DNA of 64,000 nt from Streptomyces inusitatus (GCF_014651115.1 NZ_BMWG01000030.1:1-64000); one strand, 5' to 3'; counted from the stretch's first letter, positions 36,510 to 45,967 are shown. The notes: a model not told the origin generated them from the sequence alone. Program-made: numbers and translations.

Positions 36510-38075
36510 ATGACGACTGACAGCTCACGGTCCGTGCGCCGTCCGGCCGCCGCGTCCCTCGCGGCGGGCGGACGGCGTCGGCCTGCCCTCGTACTGCTGC
36601 TCCCGGCCACCGCGGCGGCGCTGCTGGCGCTGCTGCCGCTCGGGTATCTCGGCGTGCGCGCCATGGAGCACGGCTGGGGGTACGCCTGGGACCTGATCGC
36701 CGAGGCGCGGACCCTGGAGCTGCTCGGCCGCAGCCTGGGACTGACGGCGATCGTGGTCACCGCGTGCCTGGTGCTCGGGGTCTCCCTCGCCTGGCTGACG
36801 GTGCGCACCACCCTGCCCGGCCGGCGGATCTGGGCCGTGCTGGCCACCCTGCCGCTGGCGGTGCCCAGTTATGTCGCCGCCTTCACCTGGATCTCCGCCG
36901 CGCCCTCGCTGGCGGGGCTGCCCGGGGCGGCGATCACTCTCACCTTCGCCTGCTTCCCCTATGTGTTCCTGCCCGTGGCCGCCGCCCTGCGCGGCATCGA
37001 CCCGGCGCAGGAGGAGGCGGCGCGCTCCCTGGGGAGCGGGGCGCTGCGCACCTTCTGGCGGGTGACCGTGCCGCAGCTGCGGCCCGCCGCGGCCGGCGGG
37101 GCGATCCTCGTCGCGCTCTACGTCCTCTCCGACTTCGGCTCGGTGTCGATCACCCGCTACGACACCTTCACCCGGGCGATCCACTCCTCGTACCAGGCCA
37201 GCTTCGACCGGACCCCGGCCGCCGTCCTCGGCTGTGTCCTGGTCGCCATGACCGTCCTCCTCGTGCTGGCGGAGAACCGCACCCGGGGCCGCGCCGGGCA
37301 CTCCCGCACCGGCCGGGGCAGCGCCCGCCCGCCCGCCGATCTGCGGCTGGGCCGCTGGACGGCCCCCGCGCTCGCCTGGTGCGGCGCGGTCGCGGCGGCG
37401 GCCGTCGGCTTCCCGCTGGCGACCCTCGGCTACTGGCTGACCATCGGGAACTCCGCCGACTGGGACCTTGAACGGCTGTGGTCCGCGACCCTCGCCACGG
37501 TCACCGTCGCCGCCGCCGGAGCCGCCGTGACCACGCTGCTGGCGCTGCCGGTCGGGGTGCTCTCGGCCCGCCACCGGGGCCGGTTCGCACGGCTGCTGGA
37601 GCAGTCCGTGTACGCGGGTCACGCCGTGCCCGGGATCACCGTGGGCCTCGCCCTGGTGTTCTTCTCGGTCCGCTACGCCTATCCGCTCTACCAGGAGACA
37701 CCCCTCCTGATCGCCGCCTATGTGGTGCTGTTCCTGCCGGTCGCCGTCGCCTCGGCGCGCGCGGCCGTGCTCCAGTCCCCGCCGGTCCTGGAGGATGTCG
37801 CCCGCTCGCTCGGCCGCTCCCCGCTGCGGGTGCTGCGCGAGGTCACCGTGCCGCTCGCGGCCCCCGGCATCGGCGCGGGCGCGGCCCTCACCTTTGTGGT
37901 GATCATGAAGGAGCTCCCGGCGACGCTGCTGCTGCGGCCCACCGGCACCGACACCCTCGCGACCCGGCTGTGGACCGAGACCGGGGCGGGCGCGTTCGCC
38001 GGGGCCGCGCCGTACGCGGCCGGCATCGTCCTGCTCGCCGCCGTTCCCTCCTATCTGCTCGGAAGGCGCTCATGA
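36510..38075 (+). CDS. Ferric-iron ABC transporter permease (FbpB-like, fused double permease)
   Basis: 521 residues from ATG 36510, eight bases after the preceding stop; the ribosome site is weak, so coupling is likely. About twelve membrane segments in two homologous halves, each ending with an ABC-permease EAA-like loop: QEEAARSLGSGALRTFWRVTVPQL near residues 168-191 and LEDVARSLGRSPLRVLREVTVPLA near 427-450. This duplicated layout is typical of FbpB/SfuB/CysTW-like iron permeases. A pseudo-dimer should form the entire membrane channel. It overlaps the ATPase start by ATGA. Confidence 0.94.
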   Translation: MTTDSSRSVRRPAAASLAAGGRRRPALVLLLPATAAALLALLPLGYLGVRAMEHGWGYAWDLIAEARTLELLGRSLGLTAIVVTACLVLGVSLAWLTVRTTLPGRRIWAVLATLPLAVPSYVAAFTWISAAPSLAGLPGAAITLTFACFPYVFLPVAAALRGIDPAQEEAARSLGSGALRTFWRVTVPQLRPAAAGGAILVALYVLSDFGSVSITRYDTFTRAIHSSYQASFDRTPAAVLGCVLVAMTVLLVLAENRTRGRAGHSRTGRGSARPPADLRLGRWTAPALAWCGAVAAAAVGFPLATLGYWLTIGNSADWDLERLWSATLATVTVAAAGAAVTTLLALPVGVLSARHRGRFARLLEQSVYAGHAVPGITVGLALVFFSVRYAYPLYQETPLLIAAYVVLFLPVAVASARAAVLQSPPVLEDVARSLGRSPLRVLREVTVPLAAPGIGAGAALTFVVIMKELPATLLLRPTGTDTLATRLWTETGAGAFAGAAPYAAGIVLLAAVPSYLLGRRS

Positions 38076-39151
38076 CCTCGGGAAGCTCGGGACTGCGCGT
38101 CAGCGCGCTGACACATGCGTACGGGCGCGGGGACCGGGTCCTCGACGGCCTCGGCCTCACCGTCCCGGAAGGCGAACTCGCCGCCGTCCTCGGCCCGTCC
38201 GGCTGCGGGAAGACCACCCTGCTCCGGGTGGTCGCGGGGTTCCTGGTGCCCGACTCCGGCGAGGTCGTCGTCGGCGGGCGCGTGGTGAGCGGCCCCGGCG
38301 CGCAGGTGCCGCCGGAGCGGCGCGGGGTGGGGATCGTCGCCCAGGAGGGCGCGCTCTTCCCGCATCTGAGCGTGGCCCGCAATGTGGCCTTCGGGCTGCG
38401 GACGGCGGGCCGGGCCGAGCGCCGTGCCCGGACCGCCGAGATGCTGGAGCTGGTCGGCCTCGGGGAGTACGCCGACCGGATGCCGCACGAGCTGTCCGGC
38501 GGCCAGCAGCAGCGCATAGCGCTCGCCCGCGCGCTGGCCCCGCGCCCCGCGCTGGTGCTGCTCGACGAGCCGTTCAACGCGCTGGACAGCGCCCTGCGCG
38601 CGGGGCTGCGCTCGGACATCCGCGGTGCGCTGCGGGCCGCCGGGGCGACCGCGCTGCTGGTCACCCACGACCAGGAGGAGGCGCTGTCGGTCGCGGACCG
38701 GGTGGCCGTCATCCGCCGGGGCCGGGTCGTCCAGTCCGGCACCCCGCAGGAGCTGTACGCGCGCCCCGCCGACCCCTGGGTGGCCTCCTTCGTCGGCGAG
38801 GCGGTCCTGCTGCCCGCCGCCCTCGACGGCGGGCACGCGGCGACCGCGCTCGGCCGGGTGCCGCTGACCGCCCTGCCGGCCGGTCCGGCCGGCGGGTCCG
38901 CCACGGGCACCGTCGTGCTCCGGCCCGAGCAGCTGCGGCTCACCGCGCCGACGGAGGACGCCTCGGCGCGCGGCCGGGTGGCGGAGGTCCGCTACCACGG
39001 GCACGACGCCCTCGTCCTGGTCGAGCTGCCCGACGGCGGCCCGTCCGTCACCGTCCGCGCCCCGGGCTCCCTCACCGTCCGGCCCGGCGACGAGACCGGC
39101 GTACGCGTCGACGGGACCGCGGCCTTCCACCCCGGGCCGGCCGCTTCCTGA
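38072..39151 (+). CDS. Ferric-iron ABC transporter ATP-binding protein (FbpC-like)
   Basis: 359 residues. Walker A GPSGCGKTT near residue 43, Q-loop VAQEGALFPHLSV near 90, signature LSGGQQQRIALARAL near 143, Walker B LVLLDEPFNALD near 164 and switch His in LLVTHDQEEAL near 195. A C-terminal TOBE-like regulatory domain occupies about 240-359, as in FbpC and PotA. ATG 38072 overlaps the permease stop. It supplies energy for Fe3+ uptake with the two genes upstream. The next gene is convergent, seven bases away. Confidence 0.94.
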   Translation: MTSGSSGLRVSALTHAYGRGDRVLDGLGLTVPEGELAAVLGPSGCGKTTLLRVVAGFLVPDSGEVVVGGRVVSGPGAQVPPERRGVGIVAQEGALFPHLSVARNVAFGLRTAGRAERRARTAEMLELVGLGEYADRMPHELSGGQQQRIALARALAPRPALVLLDEPFNALDSALRAGLRSDIRGALRAAGATALLVTHDQEEALSVADRVAVIRRGRVVQSGTPQELYARPADPWVASFVGEAVLLPAALDGGHAATALGRVPLTALPAGPAGGSATGTVVLRPEQLRLTAPTEDASARGRVAEVRYHGHDALVLVELPDGGPSVTVRAPGSLTVRPGDETGVRVDGTAAFHPGPAAS

Positions 39152-39158
39152 GCCGCCG

Positions 39159-39977
39159 TCACCCGCCCTCCGGGGCGGTGCGGGCCGCCTCGATCCCGTC
39201 GAGCAGGACGTCGAGGCCGATGGTGAAGGCGTCGTCGAGCCGCCGCTCCCACGAGGCCCCCGCGGTCGCGTCCTCGCCCGCCAGCCGCACGGAGTACGGG
39301 AAGCGCTCTGCGAAGTCGGGCGCGACCCGCGCCAGCAGGGCGGCGCGCCCGGCCCACCACTCCTCGTCGGACACCCCGGTCGCGGTCGCCGCGAGCCGGG
39401 CGTCGGCGGCGGTGCGCGCGGAGCCCCGGACGAAGTCGAAGAGCGAGGCGACGACCGGCCGCAGGGTCCTGGGCGGCAGCCCGGCCCCGTACAGGATCCG
39501 CGCCAGCGACTCCAGCACGGCCTGCTCGTGGGGGCCGAGCACCGGGCGGGCGTAGGAGATCTGGAGCACCCAGGGGTGCCGCAGACAGAAGGCCCTCAGC
39601 CCGGTGGCCCACGAGGTCACCGCCGCCCGCCACTCCCCGCCCGGACCGCCCTGTCCCTGTTCCGGTTCCGGTTCCGGTTCCGGTTCCGGTGACAGCTCCG
39701 CGTGCGCCCGGTCGTACATCAGGTCGAGCAGCTCGGCCTTCCCCGGCACATAGGTGTAGAGCGCCATCGAGGTGCGCCCCAGCCGCTCGGCCACCGTGCG
39801 CATCGAGAGCCCCGCCAGGGTCTCGGCGTCGGCCACCGCGATCCCCGCCGCCACGACCGCGTCGAGACTCAGCGCGGGCCTGGGCCCCGGGGCCCTGCGC
39901 GGGGTCTCCTCCGCCTGTCCGGCCCACAGCAGGGTCATCGACACGGTCGCGTCGCCCTGTCCGGCGATGATCGTCAA
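39159..39977 (-). CDS. TetR-family transcriptional regulator
   Basis: 272 residues from TTG 39977, chosen because AAGGAG sits six bases upstream; an in-frame ATG at MTLLWAG is the alternative. N-terminal HTH near residues 36-82 (LSLDAVVAAGIAVADAETLAGLSMRTVAERLGRTSMALYTYVPGK), then a TetR_C-type ligand domain. Between them is a Pro-Glu repeat (EPEPEPEPE near 97-105), encoded by tandem GGTTCC hexamers at about 39658-39690, which is prone to length change. A 15-bp perfect palindrome overlaps its own ribosome site, so autoregulation and control of the divergent hydrolase are likely. Confidence 0.9.
   Translation of the reverse strand: MTIIAGQGDATVSMTLLWAGQAEETPRRAPGPRPALSLDAVVAAGIAVADAETLAGLSMRTVAERLGRTSMALYTYVPGKAELLDLMYDRAHAELSPEPEPEPEPEQGQGGPGGEWRAAVTSWATGLRAFCLRHPWVLQISYARPVLGPHEQAVLESLARILYGAGLPPRTLRPVVASLFDFVRGSARTAADARLAATATGVSDEEWWAGRAALLARVAPDFAERFPYSVRLAGEDATAGASWERRLDDAFTIGLDVLLDGIEAARTAPEGG
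39658..39690. repeat. Tandem GGTTCC hexamer tract inside the TetR gene
   Basis: About five consecutive GGTTCC units encode the Pro-Glu linker between the DNA-binding and ligand-binding domains. Expansion or loss of a unit would keep the frame and change linker length. Confidence 0.85.
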
Positions 39978-39985
39978 TCTGAACT

Positions 39986-40000
39986 CCTTATGTCATAAGG
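39986..40000. promoter_or_regulatory. Palindromic operator in the TetR/hydrolase divergent promoter
   Basis: CCTTATGTCATAAGG, a perfect 7-1-7 inverted repeat, lies in the 77-bp gap between the two divergent starts and overlaps the TetR ribosome site. TetR dimers usually bind such sites beside their own gene. Confidence 0.75.
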
Positions 40001-40054
40001 TATTGTCTCCACTCATCACTTTACCGCCTAAGGAATTGACGGGAAGAGAGATCC

Positions 40055-40912
40055 ATGACCGAAGTGGGACTGAGCGACGGCAGCGTCATCGAGGCGACGG
40101 TCCAGGGCTCCGGGCCGGGGAAACCCACCCTGCTGCTCCCGGTGGACCCCCGGCCCGCCGAGGGCCCGCGCGCCGAGGAGCTGCGGAAGTGGGGGACCGA
40201 CCCCGCGCTGGGCCGCTCCCTGATGGACGGTCTCGGCGACGCGTTCCGGGTGGTCGCCTTCGACTACGAGGGCCATCTCATGAACACGCCCCGGCCGGGG
40301 ACGCTGACCCCCGACGGCGTCGCCGCCGATCTGCTGGCGGTCGCCGACGCCGTGGGGGCCGACCGGTTCGCCTACTACGGCTACTCCTGGCTGGCCCTGA
40401 GCGGGCTTCAGCTGGCGATCCGCACCGACCGGCTCTCGGCGCTCGTCATGGGCGGCTTCCCGCCCCTCGGCGGCCCCTACGCCGAGATGCTCCGCGTCAC
40501 CACGGCCGCCCACGCGATGGCGGGAGCGGCCCCGAGCACCCCGGAGCCGCTGGAGACGAGCGCCGGGGAGTACGACTGGTCGACCGTGGAAATCTCCCTG
40601 TCCACGGCGCAGACCGGCCAGTTCGTCACCTTCTACGAGGCCCTGCGCGGCTTCGACGACCGGGCCGCGCAGACCCGGATCGGCTGCCCCCGCCTCTGTG
40701 TGGTGGGCTCCGCCGACGAGATCGTCTACGGGGAGCGCTGGGGCGGTGTGACCGTGAGCATGGCGGGCCCGGTCGTCGACGGGCGCGCCGGGCTGACCGC
40801 CGCGGGCTGGGACGTGGCCGTGCTCGACGGGCTCGACCACACCGGGGCCATGCAGCCCGCGAACGTACTCCCGGTGCTGCGGCCCTGGCTGACGGACCGG
40901 CTGCTCCCCTGA
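40055..40912 (+). CDS. Alpha/beta-hydrolase fold protein
   Basis: 285 residues from ATG 40055, preceded by GGGAAGAGAG. Hydrolase-fold features: oxyanion-type stretch LLLPVDPRP near residue 28, strand FRVVAFDYEGH near 64, and nucleophile elbow YYGYSWLALSG near 110 (Ser in GYSWL; the usual final Gly is Ala or later). A late Asp (CVVGSADEIVYG) and His (LDGLDHTGAM) complete a triad. Divergent from a TetR gene across a shared palindrome, so expression probably responds to the regulator's ligand. Substrate unknown. Confidence 0.85.
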   Translation: MTEVGLSDGSVIEATVQGSGPGKPTLLLPVDPRPAEGPRAEELRKWGTDPALGRSLMDGLGDAFRVVAFDYEGHLMNTPRPGTLTPDGVAADLLAVADAVGADRFAYYGYSWLALSGLQLAIRTDRLSALVMGGFPPLGGPYAEMLRVTTAAHAMAGAAPSTPEPLETSAGEYDWSTVEISLSTAQTGQFVTFYEALRGFDDRAAQTRIGCPRLCVVGSADEIVYGERWGGVTVSMAGPVVDGRAGLTAAGWDVAVLDGLDHTGAMQPANVLPVLRPWLTDRLLP

Positions 40913-40925
40913 GCCGGGCGGCCGG

Positions 40926-41579
40926 TCAGACCCGGGCGATCACCGCGTACCGCTCGTCGGTCACCGGACGGCCCCACAGCAGGGCGTTGTCGCTCAGCGG
41001 CTCGATCCGGACGTCGGCGACCAGCGGGCGCACGGCGGCGGCCAGCTCCCCGGAGCCGACGCCCCCGCGCCAGGGCAGCGCCCCGGCGCCCGCCGCGTAG
41101 GGCGATCCACCGCTCCCGGCCTCGCCCCAGCGGCCCTCGATCAGCACCAGGGTGCCGCCCGGTCCGAGCCGGCCGACCCAGTCGCGCAGCGCGGCCGACG
41201 GATCGGGCAGCGTCCACATCAGATGGCGGCAGAGCACCACGCCGAACCGCTCCTCGCCGGTGGGCGGCGCGGCGGCGTCGCCCACCAGGAAGCGGCCCGT
41301 CAACCCGCCCGCCAGCAGCTTGAGCCGGGCCCGCTCGACCATCCGGGGCGACAGATCCACCCCCGTCACCCGGTGTCCGACCTCGGCGAGCAGCCGGGAG
41401 AGCGAGCCCGTGCCACACCCCACGTCCAGCACGTCCGCCGGGCCCGGCGGCAGCCAGCCGTCCAGCAGCCGGGCCCACTCCGCGCGGGTCTCCGCGTCGC
41501 GCAGACCGTGGTCGGGCTCGTCGTCGAAGCCGGGGGCGGCGGCGTCCCAATAGGCGGCGATGGCCGTGGTGTTCGTCAT
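40926..41579 (-). CDS. Class I SAM-dependent methyltransferase
   Basis: 217 residues from ATG 41579; the longer open frame upstream lacks similarity. Motif I VLDVGCGTGSLSRLLAEVG near residue 46, acidic motif VTGVDLSPRMVERAR near 70, post-I VLCRHLMWTLPDP near 115, and GPGGTLVLIEGRWG near 140. Typical of the methyltransf_11/25 group that acts on small molecules. Convergent with the hydrolase gene (13-bp gap) and about 70 bp downstream of another methyltransferase on the same strand. Substrate unknown. Confidence 0.87.
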   Translation of the reverse strand: MTNTTAIAAYWDAAAPGFDDEPDHGLRDAETRAEWARLLDGWLPPGPADVLDVGCGTGSLSRLLAEVGHRVTGVDLSPRMVERARLKLLAGGLTGRFLVGDAAAPPTGEERFGVVLCRHLMWTLPDPSAALRDWVGRLGPGGTLVLIEGRWGEAGSGGSPYAAGAGALPWRGGVGSGELAAAVRPLVADVRIEPLSDNALLWGRPVTDERYAVIARV

Positions 41580-41646
41580 ACCCCCGATCTTGCCAGCCCC
41601 CACCGACAACCCCCCGGACACCGGGCGCTCCCCCGCCCCGTACGGC

Positions 41647-42393
41647 TCACGGCGAGCCGGCGGGCTTCTCCCAGACCGAGACATGCCGGGGGCTCTCGCT
41701 CGTGAAGGGCTCCCGCGTCCACCCCTCCCACCGCTCGCGCAGCCGCAGCCCCGCCAACCGCGCCATCAGATCGAGTTCCGACGGCCACACATACCGGAAG
41801 GGAATCGTTCTGTACTCGCCGCGCCCGTCGACGACCTCGATGTAGTTCGAACTCGTCGCCTGCGTCGCGACGTCGTAGAGGTCAAAGGCCCAGCGCGTCG
41901 GGCTCACGTGGTACGGCACGACATTCTGCCCGGGCGGGAGCCTCCGCAGTTCGGGGGTCATGACCTCGACGACGAAGCACCCGCCCGGCTCCAGATGGGC
42001 GGCGGCGTTGCGGAAGCACGCCACCTGCTCCTCCTGCGTCGTCAGATTCATGATCGTGTTGAAGACCAGATAAGCGACCGAGAACGTCCCGTCCACCCTC
42101 GTCCTCGCGAAATCCCCGATCGTGACGCCGATCGCGTCACCCCCCGGCTTCTCCCTGAGCCGCGCGGCCATCGCCCGCGACAGATCGATGCCCTGGACCT
42201 CGACCCCGCGCCGCGCGAGCGGCAACGCGATCCGCCCCGTCCCGATCCCCAGCTCCAGGGCCCGGCCGCCCCCGGCGAGATCCGCCAGGAAACCGGCCGT
42301 CGTGTCGACGACGTCCGGGGCGAACATGTCTGACTCCGTCCGGTCGTAGGTCGCCGCGACACTCTCTCCGAAGTACCCGTCGTCACCGTCCAT
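41647..42393 (-). CDS. Class I SAM-dependent methyltransferase
   Basis: 248 residues. N-terminus MDGDDGYFGESVAATYDRTES is typical of methyltransf_25 proteins. Motif I ALELGIGTGRIALPLARRG lies near 45, acidic residue in VQGIDLSRAMAARLR near 67, then FSVAYLVFNTIMNLTTQEEQ near 103 and LEPGGCFVVEVMTPELR near 130. A C-terminal beta-rich cap (YRTIPFRYVWPSELDLMARLAGL) probably forms the substrate pocket. Substrate unknown. The next gene upstream on this strand ends 99 bp away and belongs to the RiPP cluster; no functional link is evident. Confidence 0.87.
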   Translation of the reverse strand: MDGDDGYFGESVAATYDRTESDMFAPDVVDTTAGFLADLAGGGRALELGIGTGRIALPLARRGVEVQGIDLSRAMAARLREKPGGDAIGVTIGDFARTRVDGTFSVAYLVFNTIMNLTTQEEQVACFRNAAAHLEPGGCFVVEVMTPELRRLPPGQNVVPYHVSPTRWAFDLYDVATQATSSNYIEVVDGRGEYRTIPFRYVWPSELDLMARLAGLRLRERWEGWTREPFTSESPRHVSVWEKPAGSP

Positions 42394-42491
42394 GGCCCGA
42401 ACCGTACGGCGGGGGCCTTCCCCGGCGCGTACGAATTTTTCCGGCCGTCGGGGCTGAGAACCCCTCTCCGGGGCGGGGCGGGCCGCGGGCC

Positions 42492-44246
42492 CTACTCCTC
42501 CGTCGAGCGCGAGAGCACCCGGGTGAAGGGTCCCGGGGCCGAGGAGAGTTCGGCCCAGGAGCCCTCCTGGGCGATGCGGCCCGATTCCAGGACCGCGATG
42601 CGGTCGGCGCGGCGGACGGTGGCGGCGCGGTGGGCGATCACGATTTTGGTGCAGGGGGGAAGCCCGGCGGCCACCTCCGCCTCGCCGACTCCGTCCAGCT
42701 TCGCGGTGGTCTCGTCGAGGATGAGCACTCTCGGCTCGGTCAGCAGCGCGCGGGCGAGCGCGACTCTGGCGCGCTGGCCGCCCGAGAGGGTGGCGCCCCG
42801 CTCGCCGACCGCCGTTTCGTAGCCCTCGGGCAGGGTGGAGGCGATCGCGTCGACCCCGGTCGCCGCCGCGACCCGGTGGAGCAGCGCGTCGTCGGCCCCG
42901 GGCGCGGCGAGCCGCAGATTGTCGGCCAGTGTCCCGTGGAAGAGGGGGGTGTCCTGCCCGACGACGGCGACGGCGGCCCGCAGCTCGCGTTCGGAGATCT
43001 CGCGCAGATCGATGTGCTCGCCGTTCTCCGCGACGAGTTCGACGCTCCCGCCGACCGGGTCCCAGAACCGGGCGAGAAGGTGCGCGCAGGTCGACTTGCC
43101 GGACCCGGAGGCTCCGACCAGGGCGACCGTGCGCCCCGCCGGGACACAGAGGTCGAGACCGTCGAGCACCGGGGCCCCGCCGTAGTCGAAGCGGACGCCC
43201 CGCAGCCGCACCCCGAGCGGCCCCGGCGGCAGGGCTCTGGGCAGCGCGGGCTCCGGCGCGCCCGCCGGGGCCCCGGCCGCCGCGCCGACCCGGGCCGCCG
43301 CCGCGCGCAGTCCGGCGGCCTGGGCCAGGGCCGCCGCCGCGTCGGCGACCGGCGCGAGCACTCCGAGCGCGAGCGCCATCGCGGCGGGGGCCCAGGCCCC
43401 GGGGAGGTGCCGCCCGGCGACGAGAACGACCCCCACCACGGCCGCGACCACCAGCAGATCACGGAGCGCCGCCGCGTCCGCCTCCCGGGACTGCTCGGCC
43501 CGCTGGGCCTCCCCGAGCGAGCGGCCGAGCCCCCGCAGCCGGCCCCGCCGCTCCTCCAGCGCCCCGAAGGCCAGCAGTTCGCGGAGCCCGTCCACGCTCT
43601 CCACCGCCTCGGCGGAGAGCGCGGCCGCCGCCTCCCGGGTGCGGGCCCCGCGCTCCGCGCGCCCGCGCCCCTCCAGCAGCGGCGCGAGCGCCAGCAGCGC
43701 GGCGACCGGCAGCACGGCGGCGAGCAGCCGGGGTTCGACGGCCGCCAGTACGAGGGTGCCGCCCCCGAACACCGCTCCCGTCGCCAGCAGTTGCGCCACG
43801 GCGTGGGCGTAGAAGAACTCCAGCGCCTCCACGTCCCCCATCGCCGCCGACGCGAGGTCGCCGCTGCGCCGGCCGCCGATCCGCGCGGGCGCGCTGCGCG
43901 CCAGCCCGTCGAAGACCCGGACCCTCAGCTCGGCGAGGACACGGTAGGCGAGATCGTGCGAGAGGTCCATCTCCCACCAAGTGGCGAAGGCGCGGACCAG
44001 CACCAGCCCGACGAGGGCGGCGAGCGCCCCGGGGCCCGGCGGGGCGGCTTCCAGGACGGCGGTCCCCACCGTGTGCGCGGCCAGGGTGACCAGGGCGACC
44101 AGGGCCGACTGTCCGAGGAGGGCGGCGCACACTGTACGGGCGGTCATGCCCCGGTGCGCGCCGAGTACGGGGAGCAGGGCGCGCAGCGCGCCGCGCGGGT
44201 ACGGGTCGCTCCCGGCCGGAGGCTGTTCGGCGGTCGTCGTGTTCAC
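42492..44246 (-). CDS. ABC half-transporter, CydC-like (membrane domain plus ATPase)
   Basis: 584 residues from GTG 44246, overlapping the partner gene stop (GTGA). Six-helix exporter membrane domain to about residue 320, then an ATPase: Walker A GASGSGKST near 380, VGQDTPLFHGTLADNL near 428, LSGGQRARVALARALL near 485, Walker B VLILDETTAKLD near 506 and IAHRAATVRRADR near 534. Similar to CydC of the thiol exporter, but no cytochrome bd genes are nearby. The position at the end of the YcaO operon suggests export of the peptide product. Forms a heterodimer with the CydD-like protein. Last gene of the cluster. Confidence 0.9.
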   Translation of the reverse strand: MNTTTAEQPPAGSDPYPRGALRALLPVLGAHRGMTARTVCAALLGQSALVALVTLAAHTVGTAVLEAAPPGPGALAALVGLVLVRAFATWWEMDLSHDLAYRVLAELRVRVFDGLARSAPARIGGRRSGDLASAAMGDVEALEFFYAHAVAQLLATGAVFGGGTLVLAAVEPRLLAAVLPVAALLALAPLLEGRGRAERGARTREAAAALSAEAVESVDGLRELLAFGALEERRGRLRGLGRSLGEAQRAEQSREADAAALRDLLVVAAVVGVVLVAGRHLPGAWAPAAMALALGVLAPVADAAAALAQAAGLRAAAARVGAAAGAPAGAPEPALPRALPPGPLGVRLRGVRFDYGGAPVLDGLDLCVPAGRTVALVGASGSGKSTCAHLLARFWDPVGGSVELVAENGEHIDLREISERELRAAVAVVGQDTPLFHGTLADNLRLAAPGADDALLHRVAAATGVDAIASTLPEGYETAVGERGATLSGGQRARVALARALLTEPRVLILDETTAKLDGVGEAEVAAGLPPCTKIVIAHRAATVRRADRIAVLESGRIAQEGSWAELSSAPGPFTRVLSRSTEE

Positions 44247-45967
44247 GCGGCCCGCACCGCCTCGGCGAGCCGGGCGTAGACGCCGTCGCGCGCGAGGAGG
44301 GCGGCGTGGTCGCCGACCGACTCGACGCGTCCGCCGTCGAGGACCACGATCCGGTCGGCGTGGCGCACGGCGGCGAGCCGGTGGGCGACGACCAGACAGG
44401 TGCGGCCCCGGGCCGCCCGTACCAGCTCGTCGACGATGCCGGCCTCCCGTCGTTCGTCGACCGCGCTGGTCGCCTCGTCGAGCACCAGGACGGGCGCGTC
44501 GGCGAGCAGCGCGCGGGCCAGGGCGAGGCGTTGGCGCTGGCCGCCGGAGAGGGCGGAGCCGCGTTCGCCGACGACGGTGTCGTACCCCTGGGGCATGGTG
44601 AGGATCTCCTCGTGGACGCCCGCCGCGCGGGCCGCCTCACGCAGTTCGGCGTCGCTCGCGCCGGGGCGGCCGAGCCGGAGGTTGGCGGCGACGGAGTCGT
44701 GGAAGAGGTAGGTGTCCTGGGAGACGACCGCGATCCGGCGGCGCAGTTCGCCGAGGGGGTACGCGGTGGTCTCGGCCGCGCCGAGCGTGATCCGTCCGCT
44801 GTCGGGGTCGGCGTGCCGCAGCAGCAGTCCGAGGAGGGTCGACTTGCCCGCGCCGGAGGGGCCGACGATCGCCGTCGTCCGTCCGGCGGGGGCGGTGAAG
44901 GAGACCTCGGCGAGCGCGGGCCGGGTGCCGCCGGGGTGGGTGAAGCCCACGTTCTCGAAGCGGACTTCGGGCGCTCCGTCCGCCCACCGCGCTTCGACGC
45001 TCCCTTCGTCGGGGACGGCGTCGGGCGCGGTGCGCAGCGCGGCGATGCCGTCGGCGGCGGAGACGCCGAGATAGCCGGAGTGCCAGGCGCGGGAGAGGTC
45101 CCGTACCGGCCGGAAGCACTCGGAGGCGAGCAGGAGCAGGAGGTAGGTGCCGGTCGCGGCGGTCTCCCCGGAGGCGGCGGAGGCGCAGGCGAGGAGGACG
45201 GCGGCGAGGGTGCCGCCCTGGACGGCGAGATCGGTGATGCCGGTGTCGACGAGGGAGACGCGGAGCTTGGCGACGGTGGCCCGGTGCAGCTCGGCCGAGT
45301 GCGCGTCCAGCCGCGCCCTGACCCGTCCCACCGCGCCGGCGGCGCGCAGGTCGGGCATGCCCTGGAGGGCCTCCAGATAGTCGGCGGAGAGCGCCTCGTA
45401 CGCCCCCCAGTGCTGTCGTCCGCGCCGTGCGAGCAGCCGGTCCCACCAGCGGGGCGCGAAGAGCGCGAGGACCAGCGCCGGGGCGAGGGCGGCGGCGGCC
45501 CGCGGTTCGACGAGGGCCACCGCGATCAGCGGCGGGAGCGGCAGGACACAGGTGACGAGGGCCTGCGGGAGGTAGCGCGACACATAGGCGTCCACTCCCT
45601 CCACCCCGTCGACGAGCGTCGCCCTGACCGCCCCCGCCCGCTCGCCCGCCCGGTTCCGGGGCCCCCCGCGCCCCAGCCGCAGCAGCAGTTCGTCACGGAG
45701 CCCGGTGCGCACCGCCGCGCCCGCGTCGACGGCGACCGCGCGCTGCCATCTCGCCAGCGCCGCCCGCAGCAGCACGGCGGCGAGCACACCCGCGAGGAGC
45801 CCGGGGAGCGCGCCCGCCTCGCCCCGGGCGATGCCCGCGAGGGCGAGGGCGAGCAGGACGGCCTGGACGAGATGGGTGACGGCGACCGCGCCGAGGAGCG
45901 CGGTCGCCCGGAGCAGGGGGCGGCGGGCGGTGCGGGCGGCGCGCAGCAGCTCCGGGTGGAGCATCAT
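44243..45967 (-). CDS. ABC half-transporter, CydD-like (membrane domain plus ATPase)
   Basis: 574 residues from ATG 45967, preceded by AGGAGAAGAG. Membrane domain with about six helices (LLRATALLGAVAVTHLVQAVLLALAL first), with a family-type PLPPLIAVALVEP loop. ATPase: GPSGAGKST near 372, SQDTYLFHDSVAANL near 420, LSGGQRQRLALARALL near 472, VLVLDEATSAVD near 493 and VVAHRLAAVRHADR near 522. Coupled to the CydC-like partner. It lies 171 bp beyond the SagB-like frame end, within a GC-rich repeat tract. By position it exports the RiPP product; a house-keeping CydDC role is possible but less likely here. Confidence 0.9.
   Translation of the reverse strand: MMLHPELLRAARTARRPLLRATALLGAVAVTHLVQAVLLALALAGIARGEAGALPGLLAGVLAAVLLRAALARWQRAVAVDAGAAVRTGLRDELLLRLGRGGPRNRAGERAGAVRATLVDGVEGVDAYVSRYLPQALVTCVLPLPPLIAVALVEPRAAAALAPALVLALFAPRWWDRLLARRGRQHWGAYEALSADYLEALQGMPDLRAAGAVGRVRARLDAHSAELHRATVAKLRVSLVDTGITDLAVQGGTLAAVLLACASAASGETAATGTYLLLLLASECFRPVRDLSRAWHSGYLGVSAADGIAALRTAPDAVPDEGSVEARWADGAPEVRFENVGFTHPGGTRPALAEVSFTAPAGRTTAIVGPSGAGKSTLLGLLLRHADPDSGRITLGAAETTAYPLGELRRRIAVVSQDTYLFHDSVAANLRLGRPGASDAELREAARAAGVHEEILTMPQGYDTVVGERGSALSGGQRQRLALARALLADAPVLVLDEATSAVDERREAGIVDELVRAARGRTCLVVAHRLAAVRHADRIVVLDGGRVESVGDHAALLARDGVYARLAEAVRAA

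Noticed and set aside
42492..45967. Cytochrome bd assembly genes cydDC
   Set aside because: No cydAB nearby, and the genes lie at the end of a RiPP operon; CydDC-like exporters are a better description.
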